DNA of 64,000 nt from NCBI RefSeq assembly GCF_900095695.1, contig NZ_FMIQ01000041.1, positions 57,012 to 121,011 on the forward strand, given 5' to 3'. The notes below the pieces were generated by a model that had not been told where the DNA came from, did no database searches, and saw nothing but the letters and a program-made list of their open reading frames with translations. Shown one piece after another: positions 1 to 9,961 of this stretch. Each line of letters opens with the position of its first letter. Positions within the stretch are counted from its first letter, which is position 1. The DNA comes from Hafnia alvei (GTDB taxonomy: Bacteria > Pseudomonadota > Gammaproteobacteria > Enterobacterales > Enterobacteriaceae). The translations under genes and the position numbers were made by a program.

Positions 1-447
1 GGTTTAGAGACTAACCGTATCAACCAATTAGTGGTTGAGCCAACGCTGCAAACCACGCGCGATCCGAATATCTTCGCGATTGGTGACTGTGCGTCATGCC
101 CGCAGCCAACCGGCGGATTTGTTCCACCGCGTGCTCAGGCCGCGCACCAGATGGCTTCTCGCTGCTACGCCAACATTTTGGCACAGCTCAAAGGCGGCAA
201 TATGAAGCCTTACGTGTACAAAGACCACGGTTCACTGGTTTCTTTGTCTAAATTCAGCACCGTTGGCAGCCTGATGGGCAACCTGATGCGTGGTTCAATG
301 ATGGTAGAGGGGCGTATTGCGCGTATGGTTTATATTTCGCTGTACCGTATGCACCAAATCGCGCTGCACGGCTATATCAAGACTGGGCTGATGATGCTGG
401 TCGGTGGCATCAATCGCGTGATTCGTCCGCGTTTGAAACTGCACTAA
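1..447 (+). CDS. ndh: NADH dehydrogenase II (NDH-2), C-terminal part
   Basis: This is the 3' end of ndh; the reading frame is open from base 1 and the start lies upstream of the window. NDH-2 is a single-subunit, non-proton-pumping flavoprotein that passes electrons from NADH to quinones at the inner face of the cytoplasmic membrane. The visible 148 residues hold the second FAD-contacting segment (IFAIGDCAS, then [10 protein letters not shown]), followed by the basic, amphipathic C-terminal region that anchors the enzyme to the membrane. It matches the E. coli Ndh C-terminus closely by recall. The gene ends at TAA just before a strong terminator. Confidence 0.95.
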   Translation, partial: GLETNRINQLVVEPTLQTTRDPNIFAIGDCASCPQPTGGFVPPRAQAAHQMASRCYANILAQLKGGNMKPYVYKDHGSLVSLSKFSTVGSLMGNLMRGSMMVEGRIARMVYISLYRMHQIALHGYIKTGLMMLVGGINRVIRPRLKLH

Positions 448-474
448 TGCGTTGCTGAATATATCGTTGAAATG

Positions 475-503
475 AAACGGCTCTGATTAGAGCCGTTTTT
501 TTT
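475..503 (+). terminator. Rho-independent terminator of ndh
   Basis: An 8-bp GC-rich stem (AACGGCTC / GAGCCGTT) with a 6-nt loop is followed by a run of T. It starts 28 bases after the ndh stop codon, so it ends ndh transcription. The next gene is convergent and begins close by. Confidence 0.85.
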
Positions 504-529
504 ACCCTAACGTGTCAGGCAATATGACG

Positions 530-1969
530 TTATTCTCCACCTGGCTGGGTAGCAACAACGCGTAACTGAGACAGGTAAGGCGTCTCTTTGGTGCTAAACG
601 AATAGGTATATCCTGATGTTTTACTATCACCTGCTATGCAGAAGGCAATTTCAGTTTGTCCTTTTTGCCGCGCTTTTTGCACCAGTGTCGTAACATCAAA
701 CTCTCGGTAGGAAACAGCATTATCTAAATACAACGAACTCCAGCTGGACACATCGCACGATGGGCGGTTATTCCACGTAACGCTATTTTCATCCCAGTTA
801 GTGTTGGCAGGATACGCATACATAGTGATGGCATTTGCCGGTGTGGTGAGAATACCGCCTGATAATCTTAACTTATAGCTGAATAGCGCCGTTTGATCTG
901 CGGGATATTGGGTCGGCATAGGTGGGATTTTATATTTTACCAGCGCAATCTTCATGGGATTATTCAGTGCGCTGCTGTTTGATATATCGCCTAGCGCTAG
1001 CATTTGGATTTGTGAGCCAAAATTTTTGTCACTGTCAGCTAAATTACTGACGTAGGTGTCAGCAATAGGATCGCTATAGCTATATGGCATATGGCCTGTA
1101 CAGTCATAATTATTATTCATGCAGCGTTCTGTCATAAATTTTGCTGCATCGGGTGACCAGCCATTAATAAAATCACCGTGAGCGGTATACATCGTTCCCC
1201 ATTGTTCAATTCGTTGTTCGCCATTCATGATCGGGTCTAATGACAATTGAACCTGAGTTAAATCCAATTTGTCATAGCCATTAATAATATAGGCGACGTT
1301 CATATTTATCGTTGGGATATGCTTTGGATAATCTACAGGACAGGAACCATCGCTATTAGAATAAACCGCATTCGGTTTTGCTGGTGAACCTGACGGCTTA
1401 GCTTTCAGCGTATGTCCATCCCAACAGTTAGGGAATCGAATTCCGATATCGACCTGTAATGTGCCGTCAGATGCACGCTGGCATATGCGTTGGTCACTAT
1501 TGCTATAACCCGTACCATCGTTACAAAAGAATGAAATGTAAGGGTTTTCCGCTGTTCCAGTATGGTTGCCGGCCAATAGCTGTAACCCTTCAGGTAAGGA
1601 GGTCAATGGATATTGTGTGCTGTTGACAGTTTGATAATAGACTTTGGTGTATTTAGGCGGTGCAGTTTGCTGGTTTGGCAATCTCATGGCCGGTGCCCAA
1701 TAGGCTGAAGAGTCAGCTAAAGTGTCACAGGTGGTTCCTGCTGCTTCACGAAGTGTTACATAAGTTGAATATGCGTCGGTTTTTTGGTTACCAAAAAAGT
1801 CATGCCACATAGCATGATTAGGCATGCCATACATGAGAATAGCGTCGTCACCTAATGTATGGCTATACGCACAGTTGACGCTAGTTTGATAATTATCCGC
1901 ATATGCAAAAAATGGATTAAGCAGCAGCGAAGAGAAGAGTACTAATAGTAATGCAACGCAATGCTTCAT
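530..1969 (-). CDS. Secreted DUF1996 + DNRLRE-domain protein
   Basis: A 479-residue exported protein of unknown function. Residues 1-24 form a Sec signal peptide with a likely AYA/DN cleavage site. Residues about 40-290 look like DUF1996, a family common in fungi and actinobacteria and often attached to carbohydrate-binding modules: note the SAYWAP, FPNCWDG (179-185) and HGDFINGW (264-271) motifs. Residues about 302-475 resemble the DNRLRE beta-sandwich, with its typical NWDENSVTWNNRP segment (391-403). Several cysteines suggest periplasmic or extracellular disulfides. It faces ndh and stands alone without an operon. The assignment rests on motif recall; the biochemical role is unknown, though polysaccharide binding is plausible. 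Confidence 0.75.
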   Translation of the reverse strand: MKHCVALLLVLFSSLLLNPFFAYADNYQTSVNCAYSHTLGDDAILMYGMPNHAMWHDFFGNQKTDAYSTYVTLREAAGTTCDTLADSSAYWAPAMRLPNQQTAPPKYTKVYYQTVNSTQYPLTSLPEGLQLLAGNHTGTAENPYISFFCNDGTGYSNSDQRICQRASDGTLQVDIGIRFPNCWDGHTLKAKPSGSPAKPNAVYSNSDGSCPVDYPKHIPTINMNVAYIINGYDKLDLTQVQLSLDPIMNGEQRIEQWGTMYTAHGDFINGWSPDAAKFMTERCMNNNYDCTGHMPYSYSDPIADTYVSNLADSDKNFGSQIQMLALGDISNSSALNNPMKIALVKYKIPPMPTQYPADQTALFSYKLRLSGGILTTPANAITMYAYPANTNWDENSVTWNNRPSCDVSSWSSLYLDNAVSYREFDVTTLVQKARQKGQTEIAFCIAGDSKTSGYTYSFSTKETPYLSQLRVVATQPGGE

Positions 1970-2428
1970 TGTTTTTTCTCCAATGAATGAATATGAAAAA
2001 AATGAAAGTAACGAGCCCTACAAAAACTAAGGTAGCTCAGTTATTGCATAGGCTTTGCGCCGTTTAGAAACAAAGTGTGTGCTTATTTAGATTTAAAAAT
2101 TCTGGCTGCTGATACATTGACGAGTGTTTTTTATACAGGGTAAGTATTGGTATATGCCAATAAGCGCCTCTTTTAGAGGCACACAACGTTAAAGCGCACG
2201 AACTAAAGGGTCTGATAGGAAAGCTCTTAAAGTGAGTAATGAATATCATTTGGTTATGTTGTCTGATTGTTGCAATGAATATTCCTATGCAAACTATCTC
2301 CTATAAGTTAGGTGAAGCACGCACACCGAGCGAAAGGATCCTATGACTTTCGCATCGTTATGAGTCCGTTATGTTCATAAGCAACGTATTCATCACCATT
2401 GCGTGAGTCTATTCAGGAGGAGTGCCCT
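1970..2428. other. Intergenic region upstream of ycfJ and the DUF1996 gene
   Basis: About 460 bases between two divergently transcribed genes, expected to hold both promoters. A small hairpin (GCCTCT/AGAGGC, 2166-2180) is present without a clear T tract. I see no convincing gene: the 61-codon frame at 2064-2249 on the minus strand has no ribosome binding site and no recognisable sequence. Confidence 0.5.
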
Positions 2429-2968
2429 GTGAATAAATCAATGTTGGCAGGTGTTGGTATCGGCGTAGCCGCAGCGTTAAGCGTTGCTGCAGTAGCAAGT
2501 TTAGACGTGTTTAGCACTGGACCGCGTTATGCGCAGGTACTCTCAGCAACGCCGATTCATGAGTCAGTGAAGACCCCACGGCAGCAGTGTCGTAATGTCA
2601 CGGTAACGCATCGCCGTCCGGTACAAGACGAAAATCGAATAGCGGGTTCTGTGCTAGGCGCAGTGGCGGGTGGGGTATTAGGCCATCAAATCGGTAACGG
2701 ACGCGGCAAAGATGTGGCGACCGTGGTTGGGGCATTAGGCGGTGGCTATGCCGGTAATCAGGTTCAGGGCGCAATGCAAAACAACGACACCTATACCAGC
2801 ACCCAGCAACGCTGCTCAACCGTTTACGACAAATCGCAGAAACTGTTGGGCTACGACGTCACCTACAAAATTGGCGATCAGCAAGGTCGGGTTCGCATGG
2901 ATAAAGATCCGGGTACCCAGATCCCCGTTGACCGTAACGGCCAGCTGGTGCTGAACCAAAGCGTATAA
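2429..2968 (+). CDS. ycfJ: YcfJ, glycine-zipper envelope protein
   Basis: A 179-residue protein matching E. coli YcfJ nearly end to end. It begins with a hydrophobic N-terminal segment and carries a glycine-zipper (Rick_17kDa_Anti-like) stretch, roughly residues 70-105 (GSVLGAVAGGVLGHQIG and GALGGGYAGNQ). Such proteins sit in the periplasm or outer membrane, and the E. coli member has been linked to biofilm and stress phenotypes. I chose the GTG at 2429 because an excellent Shine-Dalgarno (AGGAGG) lies 7-8 bases upstream and this gives exactly the E. coli length. An in-frame TTG at 2399 would add 10 residues but has no such support. Confidence 0.93.
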   Translation: MNKSMLAGVGIGVAAALSVAAVASLDVFSTGPRYAQVLSATPIHESVKTPRQQCRNVTVTHRRPVQDENRIAGSVLGAVAGGVLGHQIGNGRGKDVATVVGALGGGYAGNQVQGAMQNNDTYTSTQQRCSTVYDKSQKLLGYDVTYKIGDQQGRVRMDKDPGTQIPVDRNGQLVLNQSV

Positions 2969-2982
2969 GAGTTTGATAACGC

Positions 2983-3020
2983 GAATCAGTAAGGGAGGCT
3001 AATGCCTCCCTTACTGATTC
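2983..3020 (+). terminator. 17-bp perfect hairpin after ycfJ
   Basis: A perfect 17-bp inverted repeat (2983-2999 with 3004-3020) around a 4-base loop starts 15 bases after the ycfJ stop. It lacks a T tract on either strand, so it may act as a 3' stabiliser or a Rho-assisted terminator rather than a classical intrinsic terminator. Confidence 0.6.
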
Positions 3021-3534
3021 AAGCATTCCAGCATTATTTACTTCATGTATTAAAACGAACTCATCAGCACATGATATGGAGCTAAATCTTAAGTCCCTAG
3101 CTTGGCCATTCATTTGTGAATTCAAGCCGTTCAATAAATATAGCTCATCTTGTTTTTTCAGTGAGATGTGAAAAATTCATCCTGAAAATAGTAAGACTGT
3201 CATGTCATTCTGGATGATGCTGGTTATCTTAGGCGCTATAACCTGAATTAGATTGAATAAGTATTAAAGATGCTGAAACCAGTATTTCTAAGTTTGTTAA
3301 CTATATATTGGTGGTGGTGAATTTATTCAATTCATTAAATCGATGTATATATTTACCAGATGCTGTTTCTGCAATTGTTTTATTTCTTTGATACATGGTT
3401 AATTAATATGTAAATAAGTCAGTGGTGAGTTGACATTAAATTGTCTTATGTTAATTTCGATTGGTTTTGATTGTATTAAAAATCGAATATTTGCATGGGT
3501 AATCATTTAATTTAACTACATTAAAGAGGTGTTT
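3021..3534. other. AT-rich intergenic stretch
   Basis: About 510 bases of strongly AT-rich DNA between the ycfJ hairpin and the orphan gene at 3535. No supported coding frame is seen. It probably contains the promoter of the downstream gene; its composition matches that gene rather than the surrounding core genes, which suggests both were acquired together. Confidence 0.5.
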
Positions 3535-3969
3535 ATGTTGCAAGTTATAGGTGCTGGGGTTAGGGGAGGAAATAACATCCCAAGAAGTATTCATGTTGGT
3601 TATGGTCACTGGAGTGCTGGTAAAGTTTATTGTCCTGATGGGCAGTTTGTAATGTATGTTCGCGTACCTGTTCTTGGTAGTAATGATCAACCTATTGATC
3701 ATCATATAGAAGATAGCGTAGGGTTCACAGTAGAGTTCCCCGAGGTTCCTTGTGATTCTGCAGGAAATAATCTAATGGATCATTATACAATAAGGCAAAT
3801 AACTAACTATAACTCGCCAAATGGGATTTATTCTGTTCAGATAGCGATTTTCTGCAAAAAAGAACCGACACATAGAATTAATCTAAATACCGGCGATGTT
3901 ATAAATAATGATAGTGACGATCAGTATATTGGATCCATGCCTATATCTTATATACTTATCAAACGGTAA
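3535..3969 (+). CDS. Orphan 144-residue protein, AT-rich gene
   Basis: I do not recognise this gene. The ATG at 3535 follows an AGAGG ribosome binding site at 3525-3529 with 5-base spacing; an in-frame GTG at 3529 overlaps that site and is unlikely. There is no signal peptide or membrane segment. The protein is rich in beta-formers; the stretch from GHWSAGKVYCPDGQFV to a C about 40 residues later, with an acidic pair between, loosely recalls the repeat of VMO-I-like beta-prism proteins (W...CP.G.FV...R...C). That resemblance is weak and by eye only. Base composition is far more AT-rich than neighbouring core genes, and a private terminator follows, so it looks like a horizontally acquired single gene. 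Confidence 0.65.
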   Translation: MLQVIGAGVRGGNNIPRSIHVGYGHWSAGKVYCPDGQFVMYVRVPVLGSNDQPIDHHIEDSVGFTVEFPEVPCDSAGNNLMDHYTIRQITNYNSPNGIYSVQIAIFCKKEPTHRINLNTGDVINNDSDDQYIGSMPISYILIKR

Positions 3970-4005
3970 TCTTACATTCGGAAAGAATTAAATCATCTGA
4001 TTATA

Positions 4006-4043
4006 AAAAACCTCATTTAAATAAAAATGCAGATGAGGTTTTT
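4006..4043 (+). terminator. Terminator of the orphan gene
   Basis: An 11-bp A/T-rich then GC stem (AAAAACCTCAT with ATGAGGTTTTT) encloses a 16-base loop and ends in T residues. It lies about 40 bases after the stop at 3969. The symmetric A and T runs mean it could work in both directions. Confidence 0.7.
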
Positions 4044-4283
4044 ATAGATGGAAAGTTGCTGCAATACGATATATATATAGCATATATATCCGTAAGCGTT
4101 GAATGTGCTTCCTCTTCATCAGGTTCATGCTTTTATATTATGATTAATTAAAATGCTAAGCCAAATAAAAATAACACTTCGAAAGATTTAATTGTTACGA
4201 CCTGAATTTTTTTGATTTATAGATAATCAACGGCGTAATAAAAAATGTGGTATGTATGACATGTATTTTGTATCAATAAAGTA

Positions 4284-4307
4284 CGGGGCATATATTCATA
4301 TACCCCG
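4284..4307 (-). terminator. Terminator downstream of mfd
   Basis: On the minus strand a CGGGG..CCCCG stem extended by ATAT pairs and one U-G pair lies 9 bases beyond the mfd stop, followed by a loose T-rich tract. It most likely ends mfd transcription. The 240 bases between this hairpin and the one at 4006-4043 hold no supported gene. Confidence 0.6.
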
Positions 4308-4315
4308 TTGCAAGA

Positions 4316-7300
4316 TCAAACCCGATGTTCAGCAAACTGGCTGAGGAGATCGGAAATAAACTCGAGCCGTACCTTACGTTCGCTGAGGTCGACAATAAAC
4401 TTCAGCTTAGTTGGCCCATCCAAACGGAAGATGTGCGGTTTTTTCTGCAACAGACCAATTAGGAACATGGGGTCAACATGGTTCTTCTCGCCGAACTCAA
4501 TGAAACCGCTTTTATCATTGCCTTCAATACGGCGAATACCAAGTTCCATCGCATCCAGACGCAGCTTGGCGCTTTGCAGTAAATTGCGCGCCGCATCAGG
4601 TAGCAGGCCGAAGCGATCGATCAATTCCACTTTTAGCTCTTCAAGCTGATCGTCACTCTTGGCGCTGGCAATACGCTTATAGAATGACAAACGGGTGCTG
4701 ACGTCCGGGATATAATCATCCGGCAGCAACACCGGCATGCGGAGCTCAACGTCGGTCTGATTGCTGGTGAGATCTTCTAGCGAAGGTTCGCGTCCTTCTT
4801 TAAGCGCATCAACCGCGCTTTCTAGCAGTTCCATGTACAGAGAGAAGCCAATGGTGGTCATCTGGCCGCTTTGGTCATCGCCCAACAGCTCGCCCGCGCC
4901 GCGAATTTCCAGATCGTGAGTCGCTAACGCAAAGCCCGCACCCAAGTCTTCCAGCGACGCAATCGCTTCTAAGCGTTTTTGTGCATCGGTCGACATCGCT
5001 TTAGGCGGTGGCGTAAGCAGATACGCATAGGCCTGATGGAAAGAGCGACCCACACGCCCACGCAGCTGATGCAGCTGTGCCAAACCAAAATGATCGGCAC
5101 GTTCTATAATGATGGTGTTAGCGCTTGGGATGTCGATGCCCGTTTCAATGATCGTAGTACATACCAGAACGTTGAAGCGCTGGTGGTGGAAATCATTCAT
5201 CACGCGTTCAAGTTCACGTTCTCGCATCTGGCCATGGCCGACTGCAATCCGCGCTTCAGGCACCAGCTCGCTTAACTTCTGGGCTGCTTTTTCAATGTTT
5301 TCAACGTCGTTATACAGGTAATAGACCTGGCCGCCGCGCGTCACCTCACGCAGGATGGCTTCGCGCACCACCAAACTGTCATATTCGCGCACGAAAGTTT
5401 TCACGGCTAAACGACGCGCCGGAGGCGTGGCAATAATCGATAGGTCGCGCATTCCGCTCATCGCCATGTTGAGCGTACGTGGGATTGGCGTAGCCGTCAG
5501 CGTGAGAATATCCACGTCGGCGCGCATGGCTTTGATGCGTTCTTTCTGTCGCACGCCAAAGCGATGCTCTTCGTCGACGATCAGAAGACCCAAATCACGC
5601 CACTGCACGTCAGCCTGCAAGAGTTTGTGAGTGCCGATTAAAATATCGACTTTGCCATCAGCGGCATCTTGCAGCACCTGCGTTTGCTCTTTCGCGCTAC
5701 GGAAGCGAGAAATCATTTCGATGCGAACTGGCCAGTTGGCAAAACGGTCACGGAAATTGTCGTAATGCTGTTGAGCCAGAAGGGTCGTTGGCACTAATAC
5801 TGCCACCTGCTTATTGTTGTGCACTGCGAGGAATGCGGCACGCATCGCCACTTCTGTTTTACCGAAGCCCACATCGCCGCACACGAGGCGGTCCATCGCC
5901 AGTGGCTGACACATATCGCTGAGTACGGCATTGATCGCCATACTTTGGTCAGGCGTCGTCTCGAATGGGAACGTTTGGCAGAACATTTGATAGGCTTCGC
6001 GGTCCTGTTTGAACGCAAAGCCGGGTTTCGCCGCCCGCATGGCATAAATATCCAGCAGCTCAGCCGCGACGTCGCGGACTTTTTCCGCGGCTTTTTGGCG
6101 GGCTCGGGTCCACGCGTCGCTGCCTAATTTATGCAGCGGTGCGCTTTCGTCTGCGCCACCGGAGTAGCGGCTTAGCAGATATAGCGAGGAAACCGGAACA
6201 TACAGTTTGGCATCACCGGCATAGGTTAGGATCAGGTATTCACCCTTGATGCCGCCGGCTTCCAGCGTTGTCATACCGCCATAGCGGCCCACGCCGTGCT
6301 CGAGATGAACGACCGGTTGACCGATGCTCAGCTCAGCCAGATTGCGGATCAGAGTATCGGTATTGATAGTGCGGCGGTTGTCTTGGCGACGACGACTAAC
6401 GCGTTCGCCCAACAGATCGCTTTCACAGATCAGCGCAAGCTTGAGCTCTGGATTGATAAATCCATGCTCGCACGAGCCCTGCATAATATAAATTTTGCCC
6501 GCTTCCGCGTCTTCTATGCGGGTAATCAGCTTCGGATTTATTTTGATGCGGGCCAGCAGTTCTAGCATGGTTTCGCGGCGGCCTTCGCTTTCTACCGAGA
6601 AAACAATGGCATCTTTGGTTTGCTCAATGAAGCGCCGCAGAAGATCGAGCGGATTTTTGTTTTGCGCCTGAACCGTGAGCTCCGGCAAAGGCTGGTAGCT
6701 GAGGTTGGTGTTCGCCGCTTTTTTATCTAGCTTGTCGGTTTTTAGCTGAACGCGTGGCCACTGTTTGAGCGAGGAAAACAGCTCATCAACGCGCAACCAG
6801 AGCTTGTCGGGCGTGAGCAGTGGGCGCATGGGGTCAACGCGGCGGTTTTCGTAGCGCTGATTCACATCCAACCAGAATCGATCCGCCGAGGCTTCTAATT
6901 CGCCGGTATTGACTAATAACGTGTTGCTTGGGAAATAGCTGAACAGCGGCGGCAGTGCTTGGCTGAAGAACAGCGGCTGCCAATACTCTATCCCCGCAGG
7001 CCAGATGCCTTTGCTGACCTGTTGGTAAATATGTTCGGGATCGCGGCGTACTTCAAAGAGCTCACGCCACTGGCTACGAAACAGCTCGATCGCGGTTTGA
7101 TCGGTTGGGAACTCGTGTGCCGGAAGTAAGTTGATGGATTCAACTTCGTTAAGCGTGCGCTGAGAATCCACGTCAAATATACGCAGGCTGTCGATTTCAT
7201 CATCAAAGAAATCAATACGGTAAGGCTCATCGCTACCCATCGGATAGAGATCGAGCAAAGCACCACGGGTGGCAAATTCACCGTGTTCCATCACCTGATC

Positions 7301-7777
7301 GACGCTGCGATAGCCAGCCTGTTCTAATTGGCTGCGGAGTTTGTCGCGGGATAGCAACTGGCCTTTGTGCATCACCAGCGCATGCCCATGCAGGAATTCA
7401 TGCGGACATACGCGCTGCATCAGCGTGTTGACCGGTAGAATGAAGACGCCGCGTTTCATCGTCGGGAGCTGATACAGGCTAGACAGGCGAGCGGAGATGA
7501 TGTCCTGATGCGGTGAGAAACTGTCGTATGGCAGCGTTTCCCAGTCAGACAGGGTAGTCACCATGCGGGTAGTGAACTGTTGGATTTCGTCGCGTAGCCG
7601 TAGCGCTGATTGAATATCCGAGGTGATCAGCACCACCGGACCAGCATGATTTTCGGCAATCTGCGCGCATTCTAGCGCGCATGCAGATCCAGTGAGCTGA
7701 CCTAAAAGCCGTACATCGCCAGCTTTGGCCGGGAGCGTATAACGCTCAGGTAACGTGTATTGGTATTGTTCAGGCAT
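4316..7777 (-). CDS. mfd: Transcription-repair coupling factor Mfd
   Basis: Mfd is the ATP-driven translocase that displaces RNA polymerase stalled at DNA lesions and recruits UvrA. At 1153 residues it is full length (E. coli 1148). The N-terminal region (about 1-350) is UvrB-like and binds UvrA. The CarD-like RNA polymerase interaction domain is at about 483-548. The RecG-like motor follows, with Walker A GDVGFGKTE at 634-642, the DEEH box at 735-738, and QLRGRVGR in the second RecA-like lobe. The C-terminal TRCF domain completes it. It is transcribed away from lolC. Confidence 0.98.
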   Translation of the reverse strand: MPEQYQYTLPERYTLPAKAGDVRLLGQLTGSACALECAQIAENHAGPVVLITSDIQSALRLRDEIQQFTTRMVTTLSDWETLPYDSFSPHQDIISARLSSLYQLPTMKRGVFILPVNTLMQRVCPHEFLHGHALVMHKGQLLSRDKLRSQLEQAGYRSVDQVMEHGEFATRGALLDLYPMGSDEPYRIDFFDDEIDSLRIFDVDSQRTLNEVESINLLPAHEFPTDQTAIELFRSQWRELFEVRRDPEHIYQQVSKGIWPAGIEYWQPLFFSQALPPLFSYFPSNTLLVNTGELEASADRFWLDVNQRYENRRVDPMRPLLTPDKLWLRVDELFSSLKQWPRVQLKTDKLDKKAANTNLSYQPLPELTVQAQNKNPLDLLRRFIEQTKDAIVFSVESEGRRETMLELLARIKINPKLITRIEDAEAGKIYIMQGSCEHGFINPELKLALICESDLLGERVSRRRQDNRRTINTDTLIRNLAELSIGQPVVHLEHGVGRYGGMTTLEAGGIKGEYLILTYAGDAKLYVPVSSLYLLSRYSGGADESAPLHKLGSDAWTRARQKAAEKVRDVAAELLDIYAMRAAKPGFAFKQDREAYQMFCQTFPFETTPDQSMAINAVLSDMCQPLAMDRLVCGDVGFGKTEVAMRAAFLAVHNNKQVAVLVPTTLLAQQHYDNFRDRFANWPVRIEMISRFRSAKEQTQVLQDAADGKVDILIGTHKLLQADVQWRDLGLLIVDEEHRFGVRQKERIKAMRADVDILTLTATPIPRTLNMAMSGMRDLSIIATPPARRLAVKTFVREYDSLVVREAILREVTRGGQVYYLYNDVENIEKAAQKLSELVPEARIAVGHGQMRERELERVMNDFHHQRFNVLVCTTIIETGIDIPSANTIIIERADHFGLAQLHQLRGRVGRSFHQAYAYLLTPPPKAMSTDAQKRLEAIASLEDLGAGFALATHDLEIRGAGELLGDDQSGQMTTIGFSLYMELLESAVDALKEGREPSLEDLTSNQTDVELRMPVLLPDDYIPDVSTRLSFYKRIASAKSDDQLEELKVELIDRFGLLPDAARNLLQSAKLRLDAMELGIRRIEGNDKSGFIEFGEKNHVDPMFLIGLLQKKPHIFRLDGPTKLKFIVDLSERKVRLEFISDLLSQFAEHRV

Positions 7778-8049
7778 AAATCGTTAGTCAGTCTCTGTCG
7801 CTCTTTTGGCGCGTAGCCCGATCAGGCACCGCGGTTCTAGGCTTTATTATCCTTTATCACTTCACTTTAGCAACTGGTGAGTGAGTGCCTTACTGTTGAA
7901 GTGTAGGGTGATAGGGTTGACGTCAGGTCGTTGAGGGGCCTGAAATCACTACAAAATGACGTGAAAATGCATTACGTAGTTTTTTTGGGTTTCCTAAATG
8001 TTATCATCCATACTCATTTTGCCTTACCAACTGCAACCGAACGGATTTC
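7778..8049. promoter_or_regulatory. Divergent mfd / lolC promoter region
   Basis: A 270-base gap between the divergent mfd and lolC starts must contain both promoters. I did not see an operator that I can name. An upstream in-frame extension of lolC is not supported: the ATG at 8050 gives the exact E. coli LolC N-terminus. Confidence 0.5.
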
Positions 8050-9249
8050 ATGTATCAACCTGTCGCGTTATTCATCGGTCTGCGTTACATGCGCGGACGA
8101 GCCTCAGACCGCTTTGGCCGGTTTGTTTCTTGGCTTTCTACTATAGGTATCACGCTCGGCGTTATGGCGTTAGTCACCGTTCTTTCGGTGATGAACGGTT
8201 TTGAGCGAGATCTAGAAAATAATATTCTTGGGCTGATGCCGCAGGCATTAGTGACGTCGACACAAGGGTCGATCAATCCTCAACAGGTTCCTGCCGCACA
8301 GTTTGAACACCTTGTCGGTGTGAAAAGTATCACGCCGCTGACCACCGGTAATGCGGTATTGCAAAGCGCGCATAGCGTGGCGGTGGGCGTGATTATCGGT
8401 GTGAACCCTGACGAAAAAGATCCGCTGTCGCCTTATCTTAATGGTGCGACTCAACAGGCTTTGCAGCCGGGCCAATACAATGTGATTTTAGGTGACCAAC
8501 TCGCGGGTCAACTGGGCGTGAAGCGCGGTGAAAAGCTGCGCATTATGGTGCCTAGCGCTAGCCAGTTTACGCCGATGGGTCGCATTCCTAGCCAACGCGT
8601 GTTTAACGTGGTGGGCACATTCTCCGCCAATAGCGAAGTCGATCAGTATCAAATGCTGATGAATCAGCAGGATGCTTCCCGCCTGATGCGCTACCCGCTG
8701 GGAAATATCACCGGCTGGCGTATTTATATGGATAAGCCACTGGCGATTGATGCGCTGGTCAGCCAACCGCTGGCGAAAGGCTTGGTATGGAAAGATTGGC
8801 GTGAGCGGAAGGGCGAGTTATTCCAAGCGGTCAAAATGGAAAAAAATATGATGGGGCTGCTGCTCAGCCTAATCATCGCCGTCGCGGCGTTTAATATTAT
8901 TACCTCGTTGAGCCTGTTGGTGATGGAAAAACAGGGCGAGGTGGCGATTTTGCAAACCCAAGGATTAACGCGTGCGCAGATTATGTCGGTATTTATGGTG
9001 CAGGGTGCCAGTGCCGGTATTATCGGTGCCTTACTCGGTGCCGTATTGGGCGTGGTGTTTGCCAGCCAAATCAATGTTATTCCGGGGTTAGGCGAAATGT
9101 TGGCCGGTGGGAGTTTGCCGGTTGATATCAATATTCCGCAGGTGGTGCTGATTGCCGTTGTGGCAATGCTGCTCGCGCTGCTTTCTACGTTATATCCGTC
9201 GTGGCGTGCCGCCGCGGTGAATCCTGCTGAGGCTTTACGTTATGAGTAA
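8050..9249 (+). CDS. lolC: Lipoprotein-releasing system permease LolC
   Basis: LolC is one of two permeases of the LolCDE ABC complex, which extracts outer-membrane lipoproteins from the inner membrane and hands them to LolA. It has 399 residues, as in E. coli, with an N-terminal transmembrane helix (about 20-45), a large periplasmic MacB-like domain, and three C-terminal helices (from about 265 on) ending in the conserved [15 protein letters not shown]. The periplasmic domain of LolC is the part that binds LolA. The stop overlaps the lolD start by 8 bases, showing translational coupling. Confidence 0.98.
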   Translation: MYQPVALFIGLRYMRGRASDRFGRFVSWLSTIGITLGVMALVTVLSVMNGFERDLENNILGLMPQALVTSTQGSINPQQVPAAQFEHLVGVKSITPLTTGNAVLQSAHSVAVGVIIGVNPDEKDPLSPYLNGATQQALQPGQYNVILGDQLAGQLGVKRGEKLRIMVPSASQFTPMGRIPSQRVFNVVGTFSANSEVDQYQMLMNQQDASRLMRYPLGNITGWRIYMDKPLAIDALVSQPLAKGLVWKDWRERKGELFQAVKMEKNMMGLLLSLIIAVAAFNIITSLSLLVMEKQGEVAILQTQGLTRAQIMSVFMVQGASAGIIGALLGAVLGVVFASQINVIPGLGEMLAGGSLPVDINIPQVVLIAVVAMLLALLSTLYPSWRAAAVNPAEALRYE

Positions 9250-9961
9250 TTCTCCGTCTTTGTATAAAGAACTGTTGCAGTGCAAAGACCTGTGCAAAAC
9301 CTATCACGAAGGTAAATTGCACACGGACGTATTGCGTAATGTGACCTTTGACATGCAGCCCGGCGAAATGATGGCCATCGTGGGCAGCTCAGGTTCAGGT
9401 AAAAGTACGTTGCTGCATCTGCTTGGTGGTCTGGACTCTCCGACCTCCGGCGAAGTGATTTTTAAAGGTCAATCGCTTAACGATATGTCTTCAGCTGCCA
9501 AAGCCGAACTACGAAACCGTGAGCTGGGTTTTATCTATCAATTTCACCATTTGCTGCCCGATTTTAGCGCGTTAGAGAACGTGATGATGCCGCTGTTAAT
9601 TGGTGGTAAAAAAGGTGACGACGCCCAAGGCAAAGCGATGGACATGCTGACCGCCGTTGGATTGGCTAAGCGTAGTCATCATCGACCTTCCGAGCTGTCG
9701 GGCGGTGAGCGTCAGCGCGTGGCGATTGCGCGTGCGTTAGTAAACAATCCCTCTTTGGTGTTGGCTGATGAACCGACCGGTAACCTTGATATGCGCACCG
9801 CCGACAGTATTTTTGACCTGTTAGGCGAGCTAAATGTGCGTCAAGGAACGGCTTTTTTGGTTGTTACCCATGACTTGGCATTGGCGAAGCGTTTGAACCG
9901 CCAGCTTGAAATGCGTGATGGCCAGCTTCAGCAAAATGTGACCCTGATGGGGGCGCAATAA
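9242..9961 (+). CDS. lolD: Lipoprotein-releasing system ATPase LolD
   Basis: The cytoplasmic ATPase that powers LolCDE. The 239 residues show Walker [10 protein letters not shown], the signature [15 protein letters not shown], and Walker [13 protein letters not shown]. It closely resembles other MacB/FtsE-type ATPases, but position between lolC and lolE fixes its identity. It overlaps lolC by 8 bases and lolE by 1 base. Confidence 0.98.
   Translation: MSNSPSLYKELLQCKDLCKTYHEGKLHTDVLRNVTFDMQPGEMMAIVGSSGSGKSTLLHLLGGLDSPTSGEVIFKGQSLNDMSSAAKAELRNRELGFIYQFHHLLPDFSALENVMMPLLIGGKKGDDAQGKAMDMLTAVGLAKRSHHRPSELSGGERQRVAIARALVNNPSLVLADEPTGNLDMRTADSIFDLLGELNVRQGTAFLVVTHDLALAKRLNRQLEMRDGQLQQNVTLMGAQ

Noticed and set aside
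2064..2249. 61-codon frame on the minus strand upstream of ycfJ
   Set aside because: No ribosome binding site, no recognisable sequence, and it lies in a region expected to hold promoters.
2859..3134. 91-codon frame antisense to the ycfJ end
   Set aside because: Overlaps a real gene and the 17-bp hairpin; no ribosome binding site.
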